Assembly: GCF_011397635.1 (NCBI RefSeq)
Contig: NC_064765.1
Span: 2,044,501-2,108,500, forward strand
DNA length: 64,000 nucleotides
Reading direction: 5' to 3'
From: Epinephelus fuscoguttatus
Lineage: Eukaryota; Chordata; Actinopteri; Perciformes; Serranidae
The translations under genes and the position numbers were made by a program. The first letter of the stretch is position 1, and the number at the start of each line of letters is the position of its first letter. A model generated the notes under the pieces. That model ran no database searches and was not told the origin of the DNA. It saw only the letters and a program-made list of their open reading frames with translations. Below are positions 44,301 to 54,868 of this stretch, in pieces.

Positions 44301-46793
44301 TGCGCAGGGTCCCCTCGGCCAGCAGGAGGTTCTCGTGGGGCTCACAGACCAGCACGAAGCCCACACTCTGGACTCCCAGCCACAGAGCGCTCATCTCCTC
44401 AGAGAAGGGGTCACCGGCTCTCAGACGCACCACTCCGCTGTCGGCCTCCTGCAGGGCCAGCGCCTCCTCACCGGGCACCACCTCCACCAGCATCCGACCT
44501 GAAGCCTCGCGGGACAGAGAGACGGCGCTCCGCACCTGCCTGAGTCACAGACGACCAGCAGGATAATCAGAAACACAGACACATAAATACAGATACAGAC
44601 AGGTAACCAGACAGGTAACCAGACAGGTAACCAGACATCATCTGGAGACTGAAGTTTTTATGTTTTGTGTGCAATTAAAGGTGCCTGAATATTGTGTCTG
44701 ACCAGCAGTCAAAAATACTTCATTTACAATGAAATGGAGGAAAATAAAGTAAAAACTTGTCAGTTAGGCAGCCTCACAGGACGAAGCTTCTCCGCCCTCA
44801 CACTGAGCCTCATGCTGCATTTTAACATTAATAACCGAGTCCACATTAATATGTGAGTGTAACTGAGGCCTTTACAGGACGCGTCAGTGTCCCTGTTTTT
44901 CCTTCATGCTGGAAAATGAATCTAAAAAACACCCAAATGAACTGATTGTGGCTGTTTGACATGCAGCGTGGGTCAGTGTTGGTGAGCAGAGATAATCAGC
45001 TGTTACAGGTCGTCCTGAGGGAGAGGAGGAAACTACACAAACACTGAGTGAAATAAATCCTCATTTACTGGAAACAAATGAGAGTCGAATGCAGAGAAGA
45101 CTGACAGCCGCCCTCCTCTCGCCTCTTTACACCGAGCGCATCATGACATCAGCAGAGAGAGGAGAGAGGAGAGGATGTGTTATAGGAGGAAACAGGAAGA
45201 GGGAGCTGTTCGACTGAGATCAGTCAAAGAGTGAAGAGACGAGAGGGACTGAAGCGTTTAATCACAGAGAGAAGCAAAAACAAACAGACAGAGGGAAACA
45301 TTCAATTCTGAGTGATAATAGCAATAAAATAAAATAACAGTAATGATAACACATCATTACTGTTATTATTGCACCTGTGGTAAAAAGTGTATCCTTGTTG
45401 TTTTGATACTGTCACCACACTGTGACAGCAACAGCAGCAATGACAGTAACATTATGCACAATTAAAGGCTCGTGAGTAAAAGTGCGTTTAAAGACGACTC
45501 TTGAAAATCTGAACGGTGGGAGAGTTTCGGGGCAGCGACAGAGAAAGCCCTGTCTCTAGGGACGCACCGATCTGATATCTGGATCAAATATCGGCCCGAT
45601 ATCATCAGAACAGATGGATCGGGTATCGGAAAATGCAACCTGTACCTGAGGAGATCCTTTCCCTTTGAATCTACTGCGACGCGAGCTACGTCACACGTCA
45701 CTGGGGGGAAGGAGAGAATCTGCTGTGTGGAGGTATTTCACACTATTTCAACTGCTGCTGCACAATTGTTTATTTTTGTTATAGATAAATAGTTCATCAT
45801 TGCATTAATCTGTTTCATCTTGTTTCATTTTATCTTAGGAAAGAGCTGTGTCGTCATCAACGCCTGATGCCTCCAGTCTTTTCTCTCCTACATGTAAAGG
45901 TATATAGCTTTCAGCTCAACCATGGTATCAGATCAGCATCAGGTATCGGCTGATACTCAGAGCCACAGCATCGGGATCGAAACTGAAAAAGCTGGATCGG
46001 TGCATCTCAACCTGTCTCCATAATATCTGTATATAATATCTGTATCCAGATGATTCAGACTGTCATCTTGACTATGTTCCTGTGTTCAAAGTGTGAAGAC
46101 AAAAACAGAATGGTCCTAATTTAAAAATGGTGCCATCTGCTATCAACGTCTGCAAAAATGTCAGAGCCACTGTAGCCATGGTTTACTTTTTTATTTGTTT
46201 AAAGTCAGCAGCTGTCTAAAACAAAATGATATGCTTTTCTACATAAACTATGAAATCTATAAATAAACTATAAACTATTCAATTAAATGATTATTTTCTT
46301 ACATTCTTTGATATGTTTGTTGATGTTCAGAAGCTAACAGTTCAGCTGCAGCTGAGGACACAAACACGGAGGAAGTGAAACCTGTGATCACATTAATCCT
46401 GACTGATCTCCTCTCTACAGTGAATTAAACAGGAAGAATAACCCATACTCTTTCTTCACGACCCCTGGAGTCCCTGTTTGGGAACCACTGGTTTAATCTA
46501 TAAACTATATACGTTATCTTGTATCAGTTTATTTCTTCACTGATTATCTGTAAACTAACATCTTAAACGTCCGCAGCTGAATCAGCATTCAACACTATGT
46601 CCCCGGCTCACCTGGCCACCACAGCGGTCCTCTCCCTCTGCAGGAGCCGCCTCTCCTCCGGGTTCAGCTCCCGGTGCTGCTCGGACAACATGCCCTCATC
46701 TGGACCGAAGACCCGGGAGTACAGGACCCGGCTGTCCCCGGTACCGAGAGCAGAGACCGGACACACGGTGTGGATCAGGAACAACCGGACCAT
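41233..46793 (-). CDS. ap5s1: AP-5 complex subunit sigma-1, complete three-exon gene
   Basis: Encodes the small sigma subunit of the AP-5 adaptor complex, known to act at late endosomes/lysosomes with the SPG11-SPG15 proteins. Joining 46,793-46,612, 44,539-44,248 and 41,361-41,233 gives 603 nt and 200 residues, the length I recall for human AP5S1. The start VRLFLIHTV parallels the human start; an ATG two codons upstream (46,799) would give 202 residues. Recognisable family blocks are LYSRVFGPDE, FSEEMSALWLGVQSVGFVLV, HENLLLAEGTLRNLTRH and LLPHGQLLFLNHRFAQSLEK. All splice sites are GT-AG. Intron 1 holds a hAT MITE and intron 2 an RTE-like LINE end. It follows cdc25b in the same orientation, as in human. 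Confidence 0.95.
42121..42134 (+). promoter_or_regulatory. CTCF-like core motif in ap5s1 intron 2
   Basis: CCACTAGATGGCAC matches CCASYAGRKGGCRS at every position. Binding is not shown. Confidence 0.4.
42420..42690 (+). mobile_element. 3' end of an RTE/Rex3-like LINE in ap5s1 intron 2
   Basis: A frame reading RPRGRPRTHCRDYISHLAWE followed by HLGVLQEELESVAEERDVWG (about 42,506-42,620) matches the extreme C-terminus typical of a high-copy fish LINE. It is followed by GGATAAGTGGATGAAAACGG and a short (GGAT)n tail. The GATG-type tail suits Rex3/RTE, but the clade is inferred. The copy is heavily 5'-truncated. Confidence 0.7.
42900..44247. other. Remainder of ap5s1 intron 2
   Basis: No additional exon is seen. 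About 43,015-43,160 is repeat-poor with several TAAT/ATTA cores and could be a conserved intronic element. A short (ATC)n run lies near 43,910-43,926. Confidence 0.4.
44248..44539 (-). CDS. ap5s1: ap5s1 exon 2
   Basis: Acceptor GTGACTCAG; the first base completes an Arg codon split with exon 1, then QVRSAVSLSREASG. It ends LGQGSE at a GAG/GTGAGC donor in phase 0. It carries the WLGVQSVGFVLV and HENLLLAEGTLR blocks. A second AG four bases downstream would break the frame, so the upstream acceptor is preferred. Confidence 0.93.
44597..44634. repeat. 12-bp tandem repeat, three copies
   Basis: Three perfect copies of ACAGGTAACCAG, in ap5s1 intron 1 just upstream (gene sense) of exon 2. Confidence 0.9.
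45557..46010. mobile_element. hAT-type MITE with perfect 8-bp target-site duplication, in ap5s1 intron 1
   Basis: A 454-bp element. The left end is TAGGGACGCACCGATC and the right end, reverse-complemented, is TTGAGATGCACCGATC, matching at 13 of 16 positions. The flanking 8-mers are identical: CCTGTCTC at 45,549-45,556 and 46,011-46,018. Subterminal ATCGG-rich words recur at both ends. No coding capacity. Confidence 0.92.
46612..46793 (-). CDS. ap5s1: ap5s1 exon 1 coding part
   Basis: From ATG at 46,793 through VRLFLIHTVCPVSALG and VLYSRVFGPDEGML to AVVA plus two bases of an Arg codon. The donor is CCAG/GTGAGC. Confidence 0.93.
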
Positions 46794-46799
46794 GTTCAC

Positions 46800-46958
46800 A
46801 AGAGCGGAGATAAAACACTAAAACTCCTCTTACACGTCACCAACAGGCAGAACTCTGCTTTTTAAATGTTGTTACTGATGATTCACTTCCGCGTTGGTCA
46901 GCTGACCGCTCTCGGCCACCGTTGCAATGCGTTGTTTTAACCTCAAGATGGCGCTCCC
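46800..46958 (-). promoter_or_regulatory. ap5s1: Probable ap5s1 promoter and 5' UTR with YY1-like motif
   Basis: The segment immediately upstream of the ap5s1 start is moderately CpG-rich and contains CAAGATGGCG (46,944-46,953), a YY1-type motif frequent near start sites of housekeeping genes. No TATA box is evident. An ATTAT microsatellite begins within about 10 bp of this motif. The transcription start is not mapped. Confidence 0.5.
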
Positions 46959-47050
46959 ATATTATATTATATTATATTATATTATATTATATTATATTAT
47001 ATTATATTATATTATATTATATTATATTATATTATATTATATTATATTAT
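46959..47050. repeat. (ATTAT)n pentanucleotide microsatellite, about 18 units
   Basis: Ninety bases of perfect ATTAT repeats directly upstream of the ap5s1 promoter, followed by a long AAATA/AAAAT-rich stretch (about 47,051-47,310). Confidence 0.95.
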
Positions 47051-47310
47051 AAGAAGTAAGAATAAGGATATGAAATAAAAGTATGTAAATATAAAGCAAT
47101 AAAATAAATTAAAATAGAAATGAAATGTGCATTAAAATAAAAATAATAAATGATTACAGTTGCTCCGGTGTAAAGAATAGAGATAAATAATAAAATAAAA
47201 TAAAATAAAATAAAATAAATAAGATAAGATAAGATAGAATACAAATAAAAATAAAAAATGAAATATAATGACATAAAACAAAATAAAATAAGTAAAATAA
47301 AATAAAATAA

Positions 47311-48103
47311 AATAGTGTGCATTGTGCTATAGTGTTTAACCCTAGTACTTGAGATATTAAAAACTGAAATATTAAAAGTAAAACATATCATCAATGTGCT
47401 GAGGCTGTAAGTGTGAAAATGTAACTACAATATATACTATAGTAGAATTTAACAACAATAGAATTATGGTAAACATAAGAACTATGTACAGTTTATATTA
47501 TATTATATTATTGTAATAAGAAATTCAGGAAGAAGACACATCTAATTTTATTTAAGAATAATGTCATTTTAACCAGATAACAAAATAAGTTTCTCTGAAT
47601 CTTTGTGAAAATTGATGTCTACCAGTTAAAAGCTTGGGAAGGTGAAGATGGCATACACAGCTGCAATTATATATTTTTTACTAAAATGACAGAAAATACT
47701 TAAAAATGTCAATCAGTCTCTCCAAAAGTCTTCAGATTGCTTATTTTGTACAAGCAACACCCCAAAACATGAAGATATTTCATTTATTATGATTAAATAC
47801 CAGAATATTAATTTGATTTGAGGAGCTGGATCCGTTGAATTTTTGTCATTTTTGCTCAGAAACATACTAAAGGAATTAAGTGATCTGATCAGATTGAGTT
47901 TAATTAAATTACAGGGAACCCAAATACCCAAGTCGATAAGACTGTGAGACAGAGTAGAGTAAAGAAGTAGACTGAGCGGCTGCAGAGAGGCTGAGTGAGA
48001 TCAGAGATCAGCGAGTGTTTCAGGGTCTCAGCAGACAAACAGAGGCAGCTGTTAATCCAACAGCTGCTGCTGGTCACGCTTCTTTACTCTGAGAGGCCCT
48101 GCT

Positions 48104-48154
<51 letters not shown>

Positions 48155-49059
48155 GAAGTGGCGAGAGGGAAAAGAAAGAAAGAAAACATTCACTCCAGCG
48201 TCCTGTTAACCTCCCCACCCTCTCCGCCCGGCACAGACCTGCTGCTCACACACTGGTACAGGACCTGAGGAAGATGCCTCTATTTGTCGGACGGATTTTA
48301 CTTCTTTGTAGGATTAAAAACTCTTCCTCTGAATTCCTGCTCTGCTTGTGTCATTTTTGTAAAGCTGTGAGATGACAGCAGTGACACATGAGTGCGTAAG
48401 GTGTCATATTGGCTTCGGAGCTGGCAGTGTCAGTCCATCCACCACTTTGGTCCGGACTGACATAGCTAAAATACCTCTGGATAAGCGCTCCGCTAACTTG
48501 AATGGAGATAAAATTATTTTATCATGTGGCTCTTCTAGACTTTAAAAATGTTATCGGACTGAATGATTTAAATCCTGAGTCACTTCACAGGGGGTGGGTG
48601 CTCATACAAATTCAGACACTGACTTCCAGTCTCTTTGGGCTCGATGACATCACCTGACAGACTCAGATGTTGTCGTTTCACTGTTTGGACACTATGAAAA
48701 TTGTCTCTAAGCCTGGTGCACTTCCTGGGGGCCTGGTCCCACTGGCTAGCTCGTTGCCGCCGCTCTGCACTGAGCTCATACGACAGACATCGTTGATGGT
48801 GGGACAGTGTTGTCATGGAAGCGTAGCACCCACCCTCCAGTGTCCCAGAGGTTAACAGTGTTAGCTGTGTTAGCACTGTTGCTGTTGTTAGTGCTGTTTA
48901 TTGAGTTAGCACCATTAGCTCCTTCAATAATCTTCACCAGTTTAACTTTATCATATACAGTCAATAAATGCTTCAAAGAAAAGTTTGGGGCTGAGAGCTT
49001 GGTGAAGGCAGGATTTGTCACGCTGCCATCTTAGAAGTCGCCCCATTAGCACTGTTAGC
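47311..49059. other. Intergenic sequence between ap5s1 and the LINE cluster
   Basis: No exon is recognised. Contains a (TG)n microsatellite (about 48,107-48,151). Frames such as 48,580-48,876 lack any domain. Confidence 0.55.
48107..48151. repeat. (TG)n microsatellite
   Basis: Uninterrupted TG run of about 45 bp. Confidence 0.95.
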
Positions 49060-49477
49060 TGCTAGCTGCTGGCTCAGCCACCTCCATGTTGAGAACCATG
49101 TGCAGACAATCCCACCTCTGACTCTTAACCATAGAAACACTCTGAATATCACATACAGCTCCTTTAATGCGTCTGATTTTGGTCAAGACTTTGTAAGCAA
49201 AGACGTAGCCGATGAAAATTTAAGATGTGATTAAAAAGCCAAATTTTGAAAGAAAAGTTGGACATTTTCTCATATCTGTACAATTATGGTTAACTTAGCT
49301 TAACATAAAGACTGGGAACAGGGGGAAACAGCTAGCCTGGCTCTGACCAGATTTTGTTGCCTTCCAACAGAGCCAGGCTAGCTGTTTGCCCTGTTAGGCT
49401 ACCTGCTTTTGTGCTATGCTAAACTAACTAGCTGCCGACTCAGCCGCCTCCATTTTGAGGAGTATGTGCAGACAATC
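49060..49477. repeat. Duplicated fish repeat unit, first copy and start of second
   Basis: Words in 49,060-49,400 (CAGCCACCTCCATGTTGAG, ATGTGCAGACAATC, ATCACATACAGCTC, GTTGGACATTTTCTCAT, AACAGCTAGCCTGGCTCTG) recur from 49,427 to 49,477 and then, after the inserted LINE, from 51,166 to about 51,390. An unbroken tandem pair of ~370-bp units therefore existed before the LINE arrived. The TTAGCTTAGCTTA and GGACATTTTCTCAT phrases belong to a familiar fish repeat also found at 52,585-52,770. Confidence 0.7.
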
Positions 49478-51165
49478 CTCCAGACTAAACCCCAGACACA
49501 GCTTTAATAATTATAGACCGGTATCATTACTTCCCCAATTTTCCAAAGTGCTTGAAAAGTTGTTTGTTCAAAAACTAGATAATTTCATTGAAAAAAATAA
49601 AATATTAAGTGAGAGTCAGTATGGTTTTCGGACAAATCGCTCTACTGCTCTGGCAATAATGGAAATAATAGAAGAAATCACAACAGCAATTGACAGAAGG
49701 AAATATACAATAGGGGTATTCATTGACCTAAAGAAGGTATTTGATACAATAGATCATTCCATTTTAATTGCTAAGTTGAATACTTATGGTGTGAGAGGAA
49801 TCGTTCTTAATTGGTTAACTAGTTATTTATATAATAGAAAACAATTTGTGTATTTTGCTGGTAATGCATCTGAATGTTTGAAAATTGAATGTGGGGTCCC
49901 ACAAGGTTCAGTTTTAGGGCCGAAACTTTTTATTTTGTATATCAATGACATTTGTGAAGTTTCTAAGTTGTTACAGTTCGTTTTGTTTGCAGATGACACT
50001 AATTTCTTTTGTTCAGGAGATAATTTAAAAACATTATCTGAAAGCATTGAAAGTGAAATGGTGAAACTTAAAATTTGGTTTGATGTAAATAAGTTATCAT
50101 TAAATGTGATAAAAACTAAGTTCATGGTTTTTGCTAAAAGAAGTAAAGATGAAATTTCATTGTCCATTGATGGACTTAATATTGAGAAGGTATCAGAGTT
50201 TAAGTTTTTGGGAATCACAGTGGATGAAAATATGACATGGAAATCCCATGTATCATATGTTAAAAAAAACTGTCAGAGAATATTTTTATTTTGAACAAAG
50301 TCAAGGATGCTTTAGACTGCAAAACAATGAGAATGTTGTACTGTTCACTTATACTGCCTTATCTGAGTTATTGTGCAGAAGTGTGGGGTGATACATATAT
50401 GAGTAATATAAAACCTTTGTTCATATTGCAGAAAAGAGCAATCAGAATTATCCACAAAGTTAAATTTAGAGAACATACCAATAGTTTATTTATTAAATCA
50501 GGGTTATTGAAGCTTACAGAGATAATAGAACTCCAGACATTACTAATTATGTTCAAAGCCAAAAACAGAGTTTTACCAGAAAACCTACAAAAGCTCTTTG
50601 CGTTCACTTCAGAAGATGAAAGTCATAGAAGAAGATTTGATTTTAAGCATCAAGTTGCTCGGACTACTTTAAAACAAATGTGTATTTCGGTTGTTGGTGT
50701 AAAAATATGGAATTCCCAACTACAGGATTTGAAAGGTTGTACAGATACTCATCAATTTAAAAAAATGTACAAATGCAAAAAAAATTGTCAATATGCACTT
50801 GAAATTTAAACCGGATGTTAATGATCAATTGATTTGAGCTGGTAAAAGTTTACTTTTATGGGATATTTATTTATTTAATTTATTCCTTTGTATTTGTTTT
50901 GTTTAATTGTTTTGTTGTTATTATCAAAGTGTTGTTGGTGTTGGCTATTGAAAATCAACTGTGTGTGATGTCAGACCATCTTTTCTTTTATTATTAATTG
51001 TTCAAGTAGGGGGCAGGCACATATAAGAATCTTATTTCTTCTCGCTGCTCCTTTCCAATCATGGAGGTGTTGATTTGAAAATGTAGAGTGCATGTGCAAA
51101 TTCTGTTGTCCACTTTCATGTGAGGAACAAACAAATAAACTAAACTAAACTAAATAAACTAAACT
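49478..51165 (+). mobile_element. CR1/L2-clade LINE, 5'-truncated, one frameshift
   Basis: Contains most of the polymerase domain and the C-terminal region, an AT-rich 3' UTR, and a (TAAAC)n-type tail ending near 51,165. The 5' truncation lies just before the NYRPVSLLP motif. AT-rich codon use sets it apart from the other LINEs here. It is inserted in the second copy of a duplicated repeat. Confidence 0.85.
49497..50809 (+). pseudogene. Reverse transcriptase of the AT-rich LINE, broken by one frameshift
   Basis: The first frame (to 50,294) has NNYRPVSLLPQFSKVLEK, the QYGFRTNRST motif, motif A (FIDLKKVFDTIDH), motif B ([13 protein letters not shown]), motif C (FADDT, about 49,987-50,001) and FKFLGITVDE. 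The second frame (50,291-50,809) continues with the C-terminal LYCSLILPYLSYCAEVWGDT and KRAIRIIHKV segments. A small indel near 50,290 separates them. All three catalytic aspartates of motifs A and C are present. The endonuclease part is missing because of 5' truncation. Confidence 0.85.
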
Positions 51166-51440
51166 AATGTCACATACAGCTTCTTAAATGTGTGAAATTA
51201 TGAACAAATATGTAGCTGATGTTAATTTAAGATACAATATAAAAACCTAAATTTTAAAAGAATAGTTGGACATTTTCTCATGTTTGTACAGTTAATACAA
51301 AGCTAAAGCCAGCAGCTGGTTAGCTTAGCTTAGCACAAAACAGGGGAAAACAGCTAGCATGGCTCTGTTGGAAGAGACTGTTATCAATCTTTACATCTAA
51401 CTTTTTGCAAGAAGCATATACCAAAATGTCCAACTATTCT
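51166..51440. repeat. Second copy of the duplicated fish repeat, right part
   Basis: Resumes the unit broken by the LINE: TGTCACATACAGCTTCTTAA, TAGTTGGACATTTTCTCATG, TTAGCTTAGCTTAGCACA and CAGCTAGCATGGCTCTG. Confidence 0.7.
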
Positions 51441-52584
51441 TATAAGACAGGATTGTCTACTTTAGACTGAGGTCAAGTCCTGGTTTGATTTGTTCTCACA
51501 CACTTAATGTTCGGTGTTGTTACATGAAGCTTTTCATGTGAAAAGGTGTGGAGGTATTTCTGCAACACCCACGTAGTTTGCAGGCTTCGCTCTGCAATAA
51601 TAAAGGAGTGACTGAGCGTGATCACTGCAGGTAATGATTAATGAAAATCAAAATGAAATTCAAAGTGAAATTGAAGCCAGAGTTCACGGTCAGTGTGATC
51701 AGATATTCACTGTAGACGATCTGATTTCTAAAACTGAATTCAAATTCTCAAACCCATCGCTCGTGTCATGAAAACCACAAGAAAAGTCTGAGCAGGTTTC
51801 AGTGTTTTTGTTCTGTGAGTCATGACTCGCTTTGATGCAACAAAGCAGCTGAATAAGAGCAACAACAGGATGTGGGTGAAGGGGGGGTGATCAGGACCAA
51901 TGACAGCGAAGCCCGCTTGTTTGAAATAAAGGAAGTTAAACACACTAACATGCAACTAAAATATCTTTCTGTCTGGTCTGCATTGTCAGCAGGGGAAATG
52001 AAAACATCCTGAACTTATGGGAAAATCATCGCAGCCTGCAGAGCATGTGCACACGCACAAGCAGGAGCAGAAACATGGCATCAGTGTCTAAACCTCAAAA
52101 GAGAAGTTCACCTCGCAAAAGCCAAACCCCCGCCCTTCCTTTGAAACCACGGTGTTACCCTCCGTGTTTCACCGCCCTCGCCAGGTTGTTAAGACCTTGT
52201 TTTACTGGCGGGTTTAACAGTTTGCTGTCGGTGTCAGCAGGTCAGAGGGAAGAGGGGTTTACAGGTGACACCCAGGCTGGAGCTTTGTGTGAGGGCACCT
52301 TTGATTCAGCCCTGCAGGACCCCAGGGTGGGGTATCAAACAGGACAGGCTGGGGCAAAGAGATTCACAAAGGAGAGGTGGTGATAGGAAGGGTGGGGTTG
52401 TTTTTAGAGCAGGGTTGTCGGCTCAGTGTTGTTGCTGTAATGACAGATGTTTCCAACCTCACAGTGAGAACAGGTCCCCTCTGCTACCCATCATCTACAC
52501 CACTGATACCAACCTCTGACTGCTTGTGACCTTTCACCATCACAGGTTGTGTGTCGATGTAGAAAATGTCAAAACACAAATTAA
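51441..52584. other. Intergenic sequence, no gene seen
   Basis: Two overlapping frames (52,045-52,383 and 52,265-52,519) have no domain or splice context and are probably fortuitous. Confidence 0.5.
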
Positions 52585-52770
52585 AGCAACGGCTCAACAT
52601 TTTGAGAAATGTGCTTATTTGATTTCTTGCTAAGACTAAGAGGAAAGGTACCATTCTTATATCTGTGCAGTAAATATGAAGCTATGAAGCCAGCAGTTAG
52701 TTAGCTTAGCTTAGCATAGGGACTGGAAACAGCTAGCCTGGCTTTTTCCAAAGGAATGATAAAATGTGCC
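52585..52770. repeat. Further copy of the TTAGCTTAGCTTAGC fish repeat
   Basis: ACATTTTGAGAAATGTGCTT, TATGAAGCCAGCAG, TTAGTTAGCTTAGCTTAGCA and AACAGCTAGCCTGGCT match the family seen at 49,250-49,400 and 51,265-51,440. Confidence 0.7.
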
Positions 52771-52909
52771 TACTGGCATCATTAATTAACACACCAGCCC
52801 TCCCAGTTCTCCCCTTTGGCCCTACATCTAGTTTTGGAGTGCCTTCGACTGAGAAGTGGCCCCTCAGAACGGAGCCTCAGGATGTAGAGTTGAAATCTCA
52901 TAGGTATAC

Positions 52910-53092
52910 AAATATTATTAGTTAGCTAAAAGTAATGAATAAACTGCTGAAAAAATCATTAGTCAGATAAAGTAATGGATAATAGTGAACAGTTAGCTAA
53001 AAGTAACTTTAAACTGTGAAATACTTCATACAGTTGAAATAGCATTAATTAGCTAACAGTAATGTAAAATGGTTGAACCAGTTAGCTAAACC
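52910..53092. repeat. GTTAGCTAAAAGTAATGA-type minisatellite, left part
   Basis: Degenerate ~40-bp units built on AGTTAGCTAAAAGTAA(T/C), split by an L2-like LINE and resuming at 54,869. Confidence 0.85.
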
Positions 53093-53379
53093 AATCAATC
53101 AATCAATCAATCAATCAGTTTTATTTATAAAGCCCAATATCACAAATCACAATTTGCCTCACAGGGCTTTACAGCATACGACATCCCTCTGTCCTTATGA
53201 CCCTCACAGCGGATCAGGAAAAACTCCCCAAAAAACCCTTTAACGGGAAAAAAAAAACGGCAGAAACCTCAGGAAGAGCAACTGAGGAGGGATCCCTCTT
53301 CCAGGACGGACAGACGTGCAATAGATGTCGTACAGAACAGATCAACATGATAAATTAACAGTAATCCACATGACACAAT

Positions 53380-53444
<65 letters not shown>

Positions 53445-53822
53445 GTAATGACAGTAGCTTACAACAACATTAATGAAAGTAATAATATTATAGTTATAGT
53501 TCTGGCTACTGTGGTACAATATGTTGAAAGTATGTATTAATATCTGGCAGTATACATGTGTGACAATAGTCATATGTGTATAATAACAGAAGAAGTATGA
53601 CTAATGACTAATGATGGCAGCAGCAGCAGGAGGCATCTGGCAGGACCACGGCAGCAGCACAACCACACACGTCACGCTGTCCAGGCACCGCTGTGATATG
53701 AGTTAATCTGAGAGACAGTGGAGCACAAAGGCTCCGGAGAAGAAGCCGAGTTAGTGACATCCAGAATGGCCGAGTTAGCAAGATACAGTAATAGGACACG
53801 AGAGAGAGAGAGAGAGAGAGAC

Positions 53823-53861
<39 letters not shown>

Positions 53862-54868
53862 AAGTCAGCCTAACTAAGGGCTGGTACAGGGCAAGCCTGA
53901 GCCAGCCCTAACTATAAGCTTTATCAAAGAGGAAAGTCTTAAGTCTAGTCTTAAATGTGGAGACGGTGTCTGCCTCCCGGACCGTAACAGGAAGATGATT
54001 CCACAGGAGAGGAGCCTGATAGCTGAAGGCTCTGGCTCCTGATCTACTTTTGGAGACTTTAGGGACCACGAGTAACCCTGCGTTCTCAGAGCGCAGTGTT
54101 CTGGTGGGATAATATGGCACTATGAACTCTCTAAGATATGACGGAGCTTGACCATTTAGAGCTTTATAAGTTAACAGTAGGATTTTAAATTCAATTCTGG
54201 ATTTTACAGGGAGCCAGTGCAGAGAAGCTAAAACAGGAGAGATATGATCTCGTTTCTTAGTTCCTGTTAGTACACGTGCTGCTGCATTCTGAATTAGCTG
54301 GAGAGTTTTTAAGGACTTACTAGAGCTACCTGATAATAGAGAGTTACAGTAATCCAGCCTTGAGGTAACAAAAGCGTGGACCAATTTTTCTGCATCTTTT
54401 CGGGTCAGGATAGGCCTAATTTTCACAATATTACGCAGATGAAAAAATGCAGTCCGTGAGGTTTGTTTTAAATGAGAATTAAAAGACAAATCTTGATCAA
54501 ATGTTACTCCGAGGTTTCTTACGGTAGTGCTAGAGGCCAGAGCAATGCCATCTAGAGAAACTATGTCATCAGATAAAGACTCTGAGTTGTTTGGGGCCAA
54601 GAACAATAACTTCAGTTTTGTCTGAATTTAACATCAGGAAATTGGTGCTCATCCAGGTTTTTATGTCTTTAAGGCAGTTATGGAGTTTAGTTAATTGATT
54701 ATTTTCTTCTGGCTTCATCGATAAATACAACTGTGTATCATCCGCATAACAATGGAAATTTATAGAGTGATTTCTAATGATGTTACCTAAAGGAAGCATA
54801 TATAGAGTAAATAGGATTGGTCCGAGCACAGAACCTTGTGGAAGCACAGAACCTTGCGTAACCAACAA
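53093..54868 (-). mobile_element. L2-like LINE, 5'-truncated copy 2
   Basis: Minus-strand element with a (TCAA)n-like tail on the left (about 53,093-53,115), then a 3' UTR containing two (CT)n runs (53,388-53,436 and about 53,799-53,858 as read on plus AG) separated by about 360 bp that copy 1 lacks. The coding region follows up to a 5' truncation inside motif B. The 5' junction carries a short direct repeat (AGGTTCTGTGCT twice). It is inserted in a minisatellite. Confidence 0.92.
53908..54868 (-). pseudogene. Reverse transcriptase C-terminal half of L2-like copy 2
   Basis: Starts inside motif B ([20 protein letters not shown]), includes motif C (CYADDTQLY) and the [10 protein letters not shown] segment, then shifts frame near 54,590. 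It continues as [20 protein letters not shown] and the same 199-residue C-terminal domain found in copy 1. It is 5'-truncated, so it makes no functional protein. Confidence 0.88.

Noticed and set aside
44216..44566. Plus-strand frames of 77-116 codons
   Set aside because: Antisense to ap5s1 exon 2; the minus strand has the conserved protein and splice sites.
47047..47394. 115-codon Tyr/Phe/Ile-rich frame
   Set aside because: Low-complexity translation of an AAATA/AAAAT-rich stretch.
52045..52519. Two overlapping frames of 84-112 codons
   Set aside because: No domain, no splice context and no similarity I recognise.
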